Below, one piece after another: positions 37,099 through 46,273 of a stretch of DNA of 64,000 nt. The notes below the pieces were generated by a model. The model did no database searches and was not told the origin of the DNA. It worked only from the letters and a program-made list of their open reading frames with translations. Numbering within the stretch: position 1 is the stretch's first letter; each line of letters starts with the position of its first letter. The translations under genes were made by a program, and so were the position numbers. The stretch is from Mayfieldus sp963740555 (GTDB lineage Bacteria > Actinomycetota > Thermoleophilia > Solirubrobacterales > 70-9): positions 1 through 64,000 of the forward strand of contig CAVUES010000005.1 of NCBI GenBank assembly GCA_963740555.1, given 5' to 3'.

Positions 37099-37988
37099 GC
37101 GGGGCCCGCCTCTGGCTGATGGCGGCGCGGCCGCGCACGCTGCCCGCCGCGGTGGCGCCGGTGCTGGTCGGGACCACCGCCGCGGTCTTCGCGACCAGCG
37201 GCGACCGGTTTCGGATCGGGGCCTTCATCGCGGCGCTGTTCGGCAGCGTCTTCATCCAGATCGGGACCAACCTCGCCAACGACTACTCCGACGCCAAGCG
37301 GGGGGCCGACTCGGTCGACCGCCTGGGACCGGTGCGAGTCACCGCGGCGGGCCTGGTTGCTCCGCAGCGGGTGCTGGTCGCCACCTGGGTCGCCTTCGCG
37401 GTCGCGATCGGCTGCGGGATCTACCTCACCGCCGTCGCGGGGCCCTTGATCCTCGTGGTCGGAGTGCTGTCGATCGCCGCCGGCGTGCTCTATACGGGCG
37501 GGCCGCGTCCCTACGGCTACGAGGGGCTCGGCGAGCTGTTCGTCTTTCTGTTCTTCGGCCTCGTCGCCGTCAACGGCTCCTACTACGTACAGCTCGAGCG
37601 TCTCGACGGGCTGCCGTTCGGGCTCTCGGTGTCGCTCGGTCTTCTGGTCAGCGCGATCCTGGTCGTCAACAACACCCGCGACATCGACACCGACGCCCGG
37701 GTCGGCAAGCGCACCCTCGCCGTCCGCCTCGGACGGGAGCGAACCAGAACCCTCTACACGGCGTTTCTGGCCGGCGCACTATTGATGCTGCCGGTGACGC
37801 TGCTGGCATGGAACGGGCCGGTCGCGTCGCTTCTGGGACTGCTCGTCGCTCCGCTTGCGCTGCGGCTCGACCAGATCGTCCGTACGCGCACCGACGGCCC
37901 CTCCCTGAACCGCGCCCTGGCGGGAACCGGGACCCTGGTCGGCGCCTTCAGCCTCCTCGTCTCGGCCGGACTGCTGTTCGCGAGCTGA
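37095..37988 (+). CDS. menA: 1,4-Dihydroxy-2-naphthoate polyprenyltransferase
   Basis: UbiA-family membrane enzyme that prenylates dihydroxynaphthoate to demethylmenaquinone. The 297-residue product has about nine helices and both Asp-rich motifs: NLANDYSDAKRGAD (first) and NNTRDIDTDARVGKRTLAVR (second). LWLMAARPRTLPAAVAPVLVG at the N-terminus is typical. The start is TTG 37095 overlapping the menB stop (TTGA). There is no ATG or GTG nearby that would keep the N-terminal helix, so the TTG start is well supported. menC follows 2 nt after the stop codon. Confidence 0.94.
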   Translation: MSGARLWLMAARPRTLPAAVAPVLVGTTAAVFATSGDRFRIGAFIAALFGSVFIQIGTNLANDYSDAKRGADSVDRLGPVRVTAAGLVAPQRVLVATWVAFAVAIGCGIYLTAVAGPLILVVGVLSIAAGVLYTGGPRPYGYEGLGELFVFLFFGLVAVNGSYYVQLERLDGLPFGLSVSLGLLVSAILVVNNTRDIDTDARVGKRTLAVRLGRERTRTLYTAFLAGALLMLPVTLLAWNGPVASLLGLLVAPLALRLDQIVRTRTDGPSLNRALAGTGTLVGAFSLLVSAGLLFAS

Positions 37989-37990
37989 CG

Positions 37991-39031
37991 ATGGCCCCCG
38001 CGATCACTCGGGTCGAGGTCATCCCCTACGCGTTGCCGTTCAAGGAGCCCTACGTCAGCGCCCGTGGCGAGCTGCGACAGCGCGAGATGGTCTTGCTGCG
38101 CCTGCACTCCGACCAGGCGATCGGACTTGGGGAGGCGGTCCCGCTGACGCTCCGCGACGACCACACGCTGGGCGGCGTCGTCGTCGAGCTTCGCGGATGG
38201 GCGGATTCGCCGGATCAGCCGAGCGACTTGCTCTCTGCCCCCGCCCGCTGCGCGATCGAGACCGCGCTGCTCGACCTCGAGGCAAAGGCGCTGGACGTGC
38301 CGATGTGGAGCCTGCTCGGCGCCGGCGCCGCAGAGCCTGTCGAGTGCAACGCGACCCTCGGGGCGGCCGACCCGCTCCAAGTCTCGCAGTGGGCCCTCGA
38401 GGGGGCGAATGCCGGCTTTCGCTCCTTCAAGCTGAAGGTGGGTGTTGCGGGCGACATCGACCAGGTGGCCCTGGTGCGTCGCGCGGTCGGCGCCGAGGCG
38501 ATGCTGAGGGTGGACGCGAACGGCTCCTGGAGCGTCGACGAGGCGGTCGACGAGCTCAGCGCGATGCACGAGGAGGGCCACCTGGAGCTTGCCGAACAGC
38601 CGTGCTCGTCGCTCGAGGGGCTGGCCGCGGTGCGCGCCAGGGTGGGCGTCCCGATCGCCGGCGACGAAACCGTCACCAGCGTCGAAGACGCTCGCCGGGC
38701 GACGTCCGCTGGCGCCTGCGACCTGGCGACGGTGAAGTTGTCGAAGGTGGGCGGCCCGCGCGCCGCACTCGCGATCGCCGAGGAGATTCCCATCTACCTC
38801 TCTAGCGCGCTGGACGGGCCGGTCGGCATCGCCGCGGCTGCACACGTCGCTCAAGCGCTGCCCGAGGGAGGCGACGCCGGAGTCGCTCACGGGCTCGCGA
38901 CGCAGCGGCTGATGGCCGGGAAGGTCGCTTCGCGGCACTGCGAGCTGAGGGGCGGCTTCCTGCACCTGCCCGACGGCCCCGGCCTCGGCGTTGAGATCGA
39001 CGATGCGGCGCTGGAGCGGCACCGGCTCTAA
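37991..39031 (+). CDS. menC: o-Succinylbenzoate synthase
   Basis: Enolase-superfamily dehydratase making o-succinylbenzoate from SHCHC. The 346-residue protein shows the expected acid/base and metal residues: KLK in SFKLKVG, Asp in LRVDANGSW, Glu in LAEQP, Asp in GDETVTS and Lys in VKLSKVGG. Muconate-cycloisomerase relatives such as dipeptide epimerases share this set, but location inside the men operon decides the assignment. ATG 37991 lies 2 nt after the menA stop. menD follows 10 nt downstream. Confidence 0.92.
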   Translation: MAPAITRVEVIPYALPFKEPYVSARGELRQREMVLLRLHSDQAIGLGEAVPLTLRDDHTLGGVVVELRGWADSPDQPSDLLSAPARCAIETALLDLEAKALDVPMWSLLGAGAAEPVECNATLGAADPLQVSQWALEGANAGFRSFKLKVGVAGDIDQVALVRRAVGAEAMLRVDANGSWSVDEAVDELSAMHEEGHLELAEQPCSSLEGLAAVRARVGVPIAGDETVTSVEDARRATSAGACDLATVKLSKVGGPRAALAIAEEIPIYLSSALDGPVGIAAAAHVAQALPEGGDAGVAHGLATQRLMAGKVASRHCELRGGFLHLPDGPGLGVEIDDAALERHRL

Positions 39032-39041
39032 CGTCCTCGTC

Positions 39042-40799
39042 ATGGACACGACGAACCGCAACACGGCGCTAGCCTCGGCCCTGGTGGAGGAGCTCGCCCG
39101 CTGCGGCATGCGTCATGCGGTCCTCTCCCCCGGTTCGCGCTCGACACCGTTGGCGGTGGCGCTCTGGCGTCAGCCGGCGATCGAGGTGAGCGTGATCGTC
39201 GACGAGCGGTCGGCCGGCTTCTTCGCCCTCGGCGCCGCGCAGGCGACCCGCCGACCCGTGGCCGTGCTCTGCACCTCGGGAACAGCGGCGGCCAACCTGC
39301 ACCCGGCGGTCGCCGAGGCCGACGAGGCGGCGGTGCCCCTGCTCGTCCTCACCGCCGACCGGCCGCCGGAGCTGCGCGGGATCGGCGCCGGGCAGACGAT
39401 CGACCAGCTGAAGCTCTACGGCTCCTCGACCCGCTGGTTCTGCGAGGTCGGAACCCACGAGGCGGACGACGACGGGCTGCTTCACTTCCGCTCGGTCGCG
39501 TGTCGGGGCTACGCGGCGGCGCGGGGCGAGCCGCGGCCCGGACCAGTTCACCTCAATCTCGCATTGCGCGATCCGCTGGCGCCGACGCCGGTTGAGGGCG
39601 ACGTGACTGCCAGCTTGCCGCTCGCGCTCGAAGGGCGAGGCGACCGGCCACTGACCGCGGTCCCTCATTCGAGCAGCGCGCCCGAGTCGGCGCTGCTCGA
39701 CGAACTTGCGGAGCGGGTCGCCGCGGCGCCGCGCGGCCTCGTCCTCGCCGGCCGTCAGACCGACCATGAGCTCCGCGATCCGGTGATCCAGCTGGCCTCA
39801 GCCGCCGGTTATCCGGTTCTGTCCGAGCCGACGTCGCAGCTCCGCCTCGGGCCCCACGACCGGAGCATGGTCGTCTCCAATTACGACGCGATCGCCCGCC
39901 TCGGGGCCGACTCCCTGGCGCCGGATCTCGTGATCCGGTTCGGCGACATGCCGACCAGCAAGGCGCTGCGTCTGTGGATCGCCGGCCTCGAAGATTGCCG
40001 CCAGCTGGTCGTCGACCAGAATTTCGGCTGGAACGAGCCTTCGAACCGCGCCGAGACGCTGGTGCGGGCCGATCCCACGGCGTTCGCGATCGGGCTCGCC
40101 GGTCGGCTCGAGGGTGGTGGGTCGGAGGATTGGCGGACAGCCTGGATCGACGCCGAGCGCAGCGTCAGCGAGGCGGTCTCCGGTGAGCTGGGAGAGCTTG
40201 CCGAACCAACCGAACCCGGCCTACAGACAGCACTGGGTTCGTCGCTTAGCGACGGCGACCTCGTCTACACCGCGTCGAGCATGCCGATCCGTGACCAGGA
40301 GGCGTTCATGCCTGCCGGCGACGCGGACGTCCTCTTCCTCTGCAACCGCGGCGCCAACGGAATCGACGGCCTGGTCTCGTCGGGGATCGGCGCCGCCCAC
40401 GCTTCGAGACGTCCCACCGTGATCGTGACCGGCGACCTCGGACTGCTGCACGACGTCGGCGGCCTGGCCGCGCTGCGCGAGGCTGAGACGCCGGTTCGCA
40501 TCGTGATCGTCAACAACGACGGCGGCGGCATCTTCCACTTCCTCCCCCAGGAGGAGGCGATGCCGGCAGAGGAGTTCGAGGCCCTGCTTGGCACACCGCG
40601 CGGCGTCGACGTGGCGAAGGCCGCGGAGTTGTTCGAGGTTCAGCACCGCCCGATCGACGACCTGGGACAGCTCCCCGAGGCACTGGCAGCCGGAACCGCA
40701 CTGATCGAGGTTCCAGTCGACCGGCGGGAGAACCTTGCCCTGCACCGACGCCTCACAGAAGTCGCTCAGGAAGCGCTGGCTTCCTCGCTGCACAGCTGA
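39042..40799 (+). CDS. menD: SEPHCHC synthase (2-succinyl-5-enolpyruvyl-6-hydroxy-3-cyclohexene-1-carboxylate synthase)
   Basis: Thiamine-diphosphate enzyme that adds 2-oxoglutarate-derived succinic semialdehyde to isochorismate. The 585-residue product begins with NTALASALVEELARCGMRHA and has HAVLSPGSRSTPLAVAL, VDERSAGFFALGAAQA (catalytic Glu), TADRPPELRGIGAGQTIDQ and the TPP motif from GDLGLLHDVGGL to NNDGGGIFHFLP. The start ATG 39042 lies 10 nt after menC. It is the last gene of menB-menA-menC-menD. menH is not seen in the window. Confidence 0.94.
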   Translation: MDTTNRNTALASALVEELARCGMRHAVLSPGSRSTPLAVALWRQPAIEVSVIVDERSAGFFALGAAQATRRPVAVLCTSGTAAANLHPAVAEADEAAVPLLVLTADRPPELRGIGAGQTIDQLKLYGSSTRWFCEVGTHEADDDGLLHFRSVACRGYAAARGEPRPGPVHLNLALRDPLAPTPVEGDVTASLPLALEGRGDRPLTAVPHSSSAPESALLDELAERVAAAPRGLVLAGRQTDHELRDPVIQLASAAGYPVLSEPTSQLRLGPHDRSMVVSNYDAIARLGADSLAPDLVIRFGDMPTSKALRLWIAGLEDCRQLVVDQNFGWNEPSNRAETLVRADPTAFAIGLAGRLEGGGSEDWRTAWIDAERSVSEAVSGELGELAEPTEPGLQTALGSSLSDGDLVYTASSMPIRDQEAFMPAGDADVLFLCNRGANGIDGLVSSGIGAAHASRRPTVIVTGDLGLLHDVGGLAALREAETPVRIVIVNNDGGGIFHFLPQEEAMPAEEFEALLGTPRGVDVAKAAELFEVQHRPIDDLGQLPEALAAGTALIEVPVDRRENLALHRRLTEVAQEALASSLHS

Positions 40800-40836
40800 T
40801 CAGCAGGCGATCCGCCAGAGCCTGCCTCCCTAGGGA

Positions 40837-41382
40837 CTAGAACAGCCTGTAGCTCTGGATGCTGATCAGGAATCCGTGCCCGTCGAAGCGGTCGGTACAG
40901 GTGACCCCGCTCGTGCGACTGACGCAGATGAAGTCACCGACCTGGGACGCAGTCCCGTACTGCAGCCGGGGCGCACTTGGGTCGCGGGCGGTGTCCCCGG
41001 CGCAGACGACCCGAGCGGGCCCCGACCTGCTGACCTCCAACCCCTGCCCGTAGTCGGTGATGCTCGGGCAGCTCGATGGTCGCGGCGGCGGGCTCCAGTC
41101 GCGCTTGCCGATATCGCAGCGGGCGATGCCGCCGATCATCGAGCAGCCGATGTTTCCGGTCGGGCTTTGGAACGTCTCTTCGTGGACGAAGCTGGTGGGC
41201 GGTTCGCTGGGCACAGGCGCGGTAGAAGTCGTGGTGCTGCTCGTCGTGACGGCGGCCGTGCTTTCGGTCGAGGTCCCCTCGGTCACGGTGCGGTTCTTGA
41301 TCACGGTCGTCGTGCTTCGACCACAGCCCGCGAGAGTTGCCGCGATGCAACCCACGGCCAGCGACCCGACAATCGTTCGCAT
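40837..41382 (-). CDS. Lipoprotein with DUF6636-like C-terminal domain
   Basis: A 181-residue predicted lipoprotein. MRTIVGSLAVGCIAATLAGC is a type II signal peptide with lipobox LAGC. A Thr/Ser-rich linker (about residues 25-65) leads to a domain with paired Cys: SPTGNIGCSMIGGIARCDI, SCPSITDYGQGL, ARVVCAGDTA, FICVSRTSGVTCTDR and FDGHGFLISIQSYRLF. This pattern resembles the actinobacterial DUF6636 family. The start is ATG 41382; the longer frame upstream overlaps menF and is rejected. It is downstream of menF on the same strand. Function unknown. Confidence 0.78.
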   Translation of the reverse strand: MRTIVGSLAVGCIAATLAGCGRSTTTVIKNRTVTEGTSTESTAAVTTSSTTTSTAPVPSEPPTSFVHEETFQSPTGNIGCSMIGGIARCDIGKRDWSPPPRPSSCPSITDYGQGLEVSRSGPARVVCAGDTARDPSAPRLQYGTASQVGDFICVSRTSGVTCTDRFDGHGFLISIQSYRLF

Positions 41383-41419
41383 GCTCGAAACCCTATGGGT
41401 TCGATCGGGCCATTTCTGC

Positions 41420-42823
41420 CTAGCTGCTGAGCAGCGGCAGCATCGCCTCCAGCTTCGGCTCGGTCTCGGCCAGCTCCGCCTCGGGGTCGGAGTCGGCGAC
41501 GATCCCGTTGCCCGCATAGAGATGAGCCTCGCGGTCGCGCAGCAGGGCGCTGCGGAGGCCGACGCAGAACTCGCCGTCCTCGGCGGCGTCCATCCACCCG
41601 ACCGGGCCGGTGTACCAGCCCCGGTCCATGCCCTCCAGCTCCTCGATCAGCTCGCCCGCCGCAGGCCACGGCTCGCCGCCCACGGCCGGTGTCGGGTGAA
41701 GCAGGCCGGCAAGTTCGATCGCCGAGTGCGGCTCGGCGAGCTGGGCGTGGATCGGGGTGGCGAGGTGCTGGATGTTGGCGATCTTCACCAGGTCCGGCGA
41801 GGGGGCCGCCTCGACCCAGACCGAATGGCGGCGAAGCCTGCGGACGATGCGCCGCACGACTATCTCGTGCTCGGAGCGGTCCTTGGCGCTCTGCAGCAGC
41901 CGTTCGCCGATGTGGTCGTCGACCGCCGGGTCTGAGCTGCGCCGCGCCGAGCCGGCGAGCGCCATCGTCGAGGCGCTCGCCCCGGAGCGCCGGATCAGCA
42001 GCTCGGGACTGGCGCCGACGAACGCCCCCTCCGGGCTCCCGACGCAGAAGCAGAAGCAGCCCGGGAAAAGCTCGCGCATCGCCCCGAACACGGCGGCGAT
42101 CTCGAAGGCGGCGGGCGCGCGCACCAGGACCTCACGTGCCAGCACGACCTTCTCCAGTCCGCCGGCGCGGATTCTCCGCACGGCCGTGGACACCGCCGCC
42201 TCGAAGTCGCCCGGTGGGCGAACGCTTTCGATCTCGGTTTGCCCGTGGAGAGCCGGATCGAGCATCGGCAACGCGGCGTCGCGGACGGAAGCGAGGCGTG
42301 CCCGCAGCCGCTCCATCAAGCGCTCGGGCTCGACCCCGGGGCCGCCGACCGCGTTCAGGGTCAGGTGGGTCTGCCCGTCGCCGCGCCGGAGCGACAGCTC
42401 CGGGAGCACCATCAAGGCCGGGGGAAACGAGGACCACAGGGGGGATGCGGCGCCCTGGTCGGCGAAGGCGAAGCCGCCCGTCCACACCGGGCCGGTGCCA
42501 GCCGGTAGGCCTTCCTCGCCCGACGAGATCCGCGTGCGCACGATCTCCAGACAGCTGTGCGCGACCTCCTCGAAGCGCCGTCCCCCGCGCGAAACCACCT
42601 CGTGCGCGCTGCCCATCGCCGCCAGAGCGAAGTCGCGGTCGGGCTGCTCCCAGCAGAACCAGCGGTCACTGGCGAGCCGGCTCGCAAAGACGATGGCGCT
42701 GGGATCGACCTCGGGCACCGCCGCGGTGGCGCTGACGAGGGTGCGGCGATCGCGCCCGGCAGCCTCGTCGAGCCCGTCGGCCAGCACGGCAAGCAGGGCC
42801 TCGGTGTCGAGCAGGACACTCAT
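41420..42823 (-). CDS. menF: Isochorismate synthase
   Basis: Chorismate-binding enzyme that opens the menaquinone route. The 467-residue protein has a C-terminal chorismate-utilising domain with LEKVVLAREVLVRAP, GAFVGASPELLIRR, LAGSARRSSDPAVDDHIGER, SEHEIVVRRIVRRL, HPTPAVGGEPWPAA and GPVGWMDAAEDGEFCVGLRS plus GNGIVADSDPEAELAETEPK. These distinguish isochorismate synthases from TrpE. The start is ATG 42823. It lies on the opposite strand to menBACD, converging on menD with the lipoprotein gene between them. It starts 35 nt downstream of ilvN on the same strand, so it may share the ilvBN transcript. Confidence 0.93.
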   Translation of the reverse strand: MSVLLDTEALLAVLADGLDEAAGRDRRTLVSATAAVPEVDPSAIVFASRLASDRWFCWEQPDRDFALAAMGSAHEVVSRGGRRFEEVAHSCLEIVRTRISSGEEGLPAGTGPVWTGGFAFADQGAASPLWSSFPPALMVLPELSLRRGDGQTHLTLNAVGGPGVEPERLMERLRARLASVRDAALPMLDPALHGQTEIESVRPPGDFEAAVSTAVRRIRAGGLEKVVLAREVLVRAPAAFEIAAVFGAMRELFPGCFCFCVGSPEGAFVGASPELLIRRSGASASTMALAGSARRSSDPAVDDHIGERLLQSAKDRSEHEIVVRRIVRRLRRHSVWVEAAPSPDLVKIANIQHLATPIHAQLAEPHSAIELAGLLHPTPAVGGEPWPAAGELIEELEGMDRGWYTGPVGWMDAAEDGEFCVGLRSALLRDREAHLYAGNGIVADSDPEAELAETEPKLEAMLPLLSS

Positions 42824-42858
42824 AGGCGCGACGTTACTCCCGCCTTTGGCAGCCGTGA

Positions 42859-43404
42859 TCAGTCGCCGCCGCGGGCGATCGCGATCTCGCCCGTGCGCAC
42901 CATCTCGACCAGGCCGTGCGGGCGGATCATCCGCTCGAAGGCCTCGACCTTGTCGGCCGAGCCGGTGATCTCAACCGTCATCGTGCGCCGTGAGACGTCG
43001 ACGATCTTGGCCCGGAAGATCTCCGCGAACTGCATGATCTCGGCCCGGTTCTCGACCGCGGCGGTGACCTTGAACAGCGCCATCTCGCGGGCGATCGTCT
43101 CCTCGGGCTCCATGTCGCGGATCTTCAGGACGTTGACCAGCTTGTGCAGCTGCTTGGTCACCTGGTCGATCGGGTGAACGGCGCCGTCGAGCGTCAGTGT
43201 GACGCGTGAGACGTTGGGATCGTCGGTCGGGCCGACCGCGAGGGTGTCGATGTTGAAGCCGCGCCGCGCGAACAGGCCCGCGATCCGAGCCAGGACGCCG
43301 GCCTTGTTCTCGACCAGGATCGAGAGCACGTGCTTGCGGCCGGTCAGGTTGCCGGGAGTCTGAAGGTCCTCGAGCTTGACGAGATCGGGAGTCCCGGCCT
43401 CCAT
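42859..43404 (-). CDS. ilvN: Acetolactate synthase small (regulatory) subunit
   Basis: Regulatory subunit that confers valine feedback on IlvB. The 181-residue protein starts with an ACT domain (HVLSILVENKAGVLARIAGL, FARRGFNIDTLAVGPT) followed by a second ACT-like domain (ETIAREMALFKVTA to IVDVSRRTMTVEITG). The start ATG 43404 follows ilvB by 43 nt, the gap being occupied by a GTTCCTC-type repeat. The first 20 residues (LVKLEDLQTPGNLTGRK) are an extra N-terminal stretch compared with enterobacterial IlvH. Confidence 0.94.
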   Translation of the reverse strand: MEAGTPDLVKLEDLQTPGNLTGRKHVLSILVENKAGVLARIAGLFARRGFNIDTLAVGPTDDPNVSRVTLTLDGAVHPIDQVTKQLHKLVNVLKIRDMEPEETIAREMALFKVTAAVENRAEIMQFAEIFRAKIVDVSRRTMTVEITGSADKVEAFERMIRPHGLVEMVRTGEIAIARGGD

Positions 43405-43418
43405 CAGAGCCCTTCTCC

Positions 43419-43449
43419 CGAGGAACGAGGGATGAGGAACGAGGAACTC
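43419..43449. repeat. GAGGAACGAGG repeat element in the ilvB-ilvN gap
   Basis: The plus strand reads CGAGGAACGAGGGATGAGGAACGAGGAACTC, written here as blocks GAGGAAC, GAGGGAT, GAGGAAC, GAGGAAC. It is the same family as 19024-19075 and 57146-57175 but inverted relative to the host transcript. It overlaps the ilvB stop codon by one or two bases. Confidence 0.75.
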
Positions 43450-45127
43450 ATCCCACCATGTCCCGCGCCGCCGCGCCGGCCGGGATCATCGGATAGCAGT
43501 TCTCCTTCTGCGAGACCCGCACGTCGACCAGAACGGGCCCGTCAGTCTCCAGCGCCACCCCCATCATTTCTTCTAGTTCGGCGGCGTCCTCGCAGCGCAT
43601 CCCGGTGGCACCGAAAGCCTCCGCGAGCTTCACCCAGTCGGGGCTCGGCCCCATCTCGACCGAGCTGTAGCGCTCGTCCCAGAACAGCTCCTGCCACTGG
43701 CGAACCATGCCCATGTAGCCGTTGTTCATGAGGAAGATCTTGACCGGGATGTCGTGGTGCACAGCGGTGGCCAGCTCCTGGCAGTTCATCACCAGGCTGC
43801 CGTCGCCGGCCAGACAGACGACGTTGTCGTCGGGGCAGGCGACCTTGGCGCCGATCGCCGCCGGCAGCCCGAAGCCCATCGTCCCCAGACCGCCGGAGTT
43901 GATCCAGCGCCGTGGCCGGTTGAAGTGGAAGTACTGGGCGCACCACATCTGGTGCTGGCCGACGTCGGAGGTGATGATCGCGTCGCCCCCCGTCGCCTTG
44001 TACATCGCCTCGATCATGAATTGGGGCTTGATCTCGGCGCCCTCGCCCGGCTCGTAATGCAGCGGGTACTCCTCCTGCCAGGCGCCGATCTGCTTCCACC
44101 AGGCGTCGAGGCGGGCGGGGTCGGTCTGCAGCGCCCGGTACTCCTTCGAGAGCTTGGTCAGTACCTGCTTGGCGTCGCCGACGATCGGGATGTGAGCGGG
44201 GACGTTCTTGGAGATCTCCGCCGGGTCGATGTCGATGTGGATGAACTTGGCCCGCGGCGCGAACTCGGAGAGCTTGCCGGTGATGCGGTCGTCGAATCGC
44301 GCCCCCACTGCGACGATCAGGTCGGCCTGGTCCATCGCGTAATTGGCGGTCCGGGTGCCGTGCATGCCCAGCATTCCCAGCCATTGCTCGTGCGGGGCCG
44401 GGAAGGCGCCCAGGCCCATCACCGTCGATGTGACCGGGAACCGGTCCGACGCGCAGAGCTCGCGCAGCTCCTCGGAGGCGTTGGCGTTGACGACGCCGCC
44501 GCCGGTGTAAATGATCGGGCGGGTCGCGTTGGCCATCGCCTTGGCCGCGATCCGGATCTGCTTGATGTTGCCCTCGGTCGAAGGCTTGTAGCCGGGCAGC
44601 TCGACCGGGTCGGTGTCGGGCTCGTACTCGATGTCGGCGCGCGAGAGGTCCTGGGGAATGTCGATCAGCACCGGCCCCGGGCGGCCGGTCGAGGCGACGT
44701 GGAAGGCCTCATGGACGTACTCGGGGATGTGGCGCGGGTCGGAGACCTGGAAGGAGTGCTTGACGATCGGCATAGTGATGCCGGTCACGTCGGCCTCCTG
44801 GAAGCCGTCGGTGCCGAGCAGGTCGGTGCGCACCTGGCCGGTGACGAAGACGGTCGGGACCGAGTCCATGATCGCGTCGGCGATCGCGGTGACCAGGTTC
44901 GTCGCCCCCGGCCCCGAGGTGGCGAAGGCGACGCCGACGCGGCCCGAGGCCTTCGCGTAGCCCTCCGCCGCGTGGCCGCCGCCCTGCTCGTGGCGGACCT
45001 GGATGTGCTTGAGATCCGCGTCGACCAGAGCGTCGTAGGTGGGCAGGTTCGCGCCACCGGGTATCCCGAAGACGTGTTCGACGCCCTCGGCCTTCAGCGA
45101 TTCCATCAATGCATCGGCGGCACGCAT
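43448..45127 (-). CDS. ilvB: Acetolactate synthase large (catalytic) subunit
   Basis: Thiamine-diphosphate and FAD enzyme that makes acetolactate or acetohydroxybutyrate. The 559-residue product shows FGIPGGANLPTYDAL, catalytic Glu in RHEQGGGHAAEGYA, SGPGATNLVTAIADA, the FAD region GMHGTRTANYAMDQADLI, and the TPP motif GDGSLVMNCQELA to LMNNGYMGMVRQWQELF. ATG 45127 is the start. I searched the 200 nt upstream for a branched-chain-rich leader peptide and found none; a GGCGCC-GGCGCC inverted repeat at 45171-45207 is the only structure noted. Confidence 0.96.
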   Translation of the reverse strand: MRAADALMESLKAEGVEHVFGIPGGANLPTYDALVDADLKHIQVRHEQGGGHAAEGYAKASGRVGVAFATSGPGATNLVTAIADAIMDSVPTVFVTGQVRTDLLGTDGFQEADVTGITMPIVKHSFQVSDPRHIPEYVHEAFHVASTGRPGPVLIDIPQDLSRADIEYEPDTDPVELPGYKPSTEGNIKQIRIAAKAMANATRPIIYTGGGVVNANASEELRELCASDRFPVTSTVMGLGAFPAPHEQWLGMLGMHGTRTANYAMDQADLIVAVGARFDDRITGKLSEFAPRAKFIHIDIDPAEISKNVPAHIPIVGDAKQVLTKLSKEYRALQTDPARLDAWWKQIGAWQEEYPLHYEPGEGAEIKPQFMIEAMYKATGGDAIITSDVGQHQMWCAQYFHFNRPRRWINSGGLGTMGFGLPAAIGAKVACPDDNVVCLAGDGSLVMNCQELATAVHHDIPVKIFLMNNGYMGMVRQWQELFWDERYSSVEMGPSPDWVKLAEAFGATGMRCEDAAELEEMMGVALETDGPVLVDVRVSQKENCYPMIPAGAAARDMVG

Positions 45128-45328
45128 GGGCGAGCGATGGTAGCAGCGGGTCTTTGGCTGCCCAGCAGGGTTTTTGGCGCCACTTATGAGGTCGGGCGGC
45201 GCCCGCGCACCACCGCCGAACCACTCGGGTCCGGTGCGGTTCCAAATCGGCCTGAGGCGAGCTGTCTAGCGTCAGCCGGGCATCGAGCAGAGGCTACGCC
45301 ACGGCCGCGCTTCGATCAAGTCGCAGTG

Positions 45329-46164
45329 TCAGTGTCCAGGGCCGAACTCGCAGGTGTAGGACTTGCCGGTCTTTCCCTGCCCGTTGCAGTAGTCGTGCCC
45401 CGCGCCGCCATAGAGCTTGTCGGCACCGCCACCGCCGTAGAGGCGATCGTCGCCCGACCCGCCGTAGAGCTTGTCGCTCCGAGCCGCCGCCGTAAAGTCG
45501 GTCGTCATCCCGGGGCCGCCGTGGGCGCCATCCTTGCCCGGTCCCATGATGCAGACGTCGTTGCCAGGAGTACCGGTGCGCGGGTCATGCCTTGGCGGTC
45601 ACCTTCGCCGCCGATCGCAAATCGCCCCAGCAGCCGTCAGAACCGGTGCTGAGCTTGGCGTAGTCGTCACCACCATCGCCGACGCAGTCGGTGTTGCGCG
45701 GCCCGGTGATGCAGATGTCGTTGCCGGCCCCCCCGTAGCAGCGGTTGCGCCGCGCGCCCTGCGGATAGCAGGTGTCGGGCTCGGCGTTGCCGATGAACTT
45801 GTCCGAGCCGTTTCCAAGATAGACCGTGAGCGGGACCGGAAGCGGATCGAGCACCTCGACCTTGTCGCTCTCCGGCCCCATGTCGATCTCCATCGCCGAC
45901 ATCCCGGCCGTGGGGCACACCGCTGAGGTGCGGGCGTGGGTGACCTCGCATCCGTCCGGCGTGCCGGGGGCCATGAACCCGTCGACGATGATGTTGCTTC
46001 CGTCGGTCGTCACCCTCAGATGCGAGCCGGAGTCCGCGCCATGGACCGCGATCAGGCCCGAGGCGCCGAGCGGCGCGGCCGAGAAAGCCAGCGCTCCAAC
46101 GGCCACCAGCGACGCGAACGCAGCTAGTACTCCCGCCCTTGCCTTTTTGCTTCTGCACGATCAC
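45329..46164 (-). pseudogene. RTX-like secreted protein gene with several frameshifts
   Basis: The region encodes a third member of the RTX-like family but in pieces. A good Shine-Dalgarno (TAGGAGTG) and GTG lie near 46164, yet the signal peptide (ARAGVLAAFASLVAVGALAF) continues in another frame after an A5 run at 46144-46148. The main body is open to 45585 (ending KVTAKA). The repeat tail (TPGNDVCIMGPGKDG, DKLYGGSGDDRLYGGGGADK) is in yet another frame to 45329, with a local double shift near 45470-45500 where GDDDRLYGGGS is read out of frame. Either a decaying gene or indel errors; the errors in neighbouring genes favour the second. Confidence 0.7.
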
Positions 46165-46273
46165 TCCTACCCTTGCCTTTCTTATCGGAGCGATACCTCC
46201 GTGATACCAGCAATGGCGGGTGCTTAACCTGCGCGCCAGGCACGGATAGGACGAGAGTACGAGGGCTGGACGG

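Noticed and set aside
45171..45207. Intrinsic terminator before ilvB
   Set aside because: GGCGCC arms form a hairpin, but on the minus strand it is followed by an A run rather than a T run, and the stem is only six pairs.
45128..45328. Branched-chain leader peptide upstream of ilvB
   Set aside because: Short ORFs here (for example VVRGRRPTS) have too few Val, Leu or Ile codons, and no terminator or complement of the ilvB ribosome site was seen.
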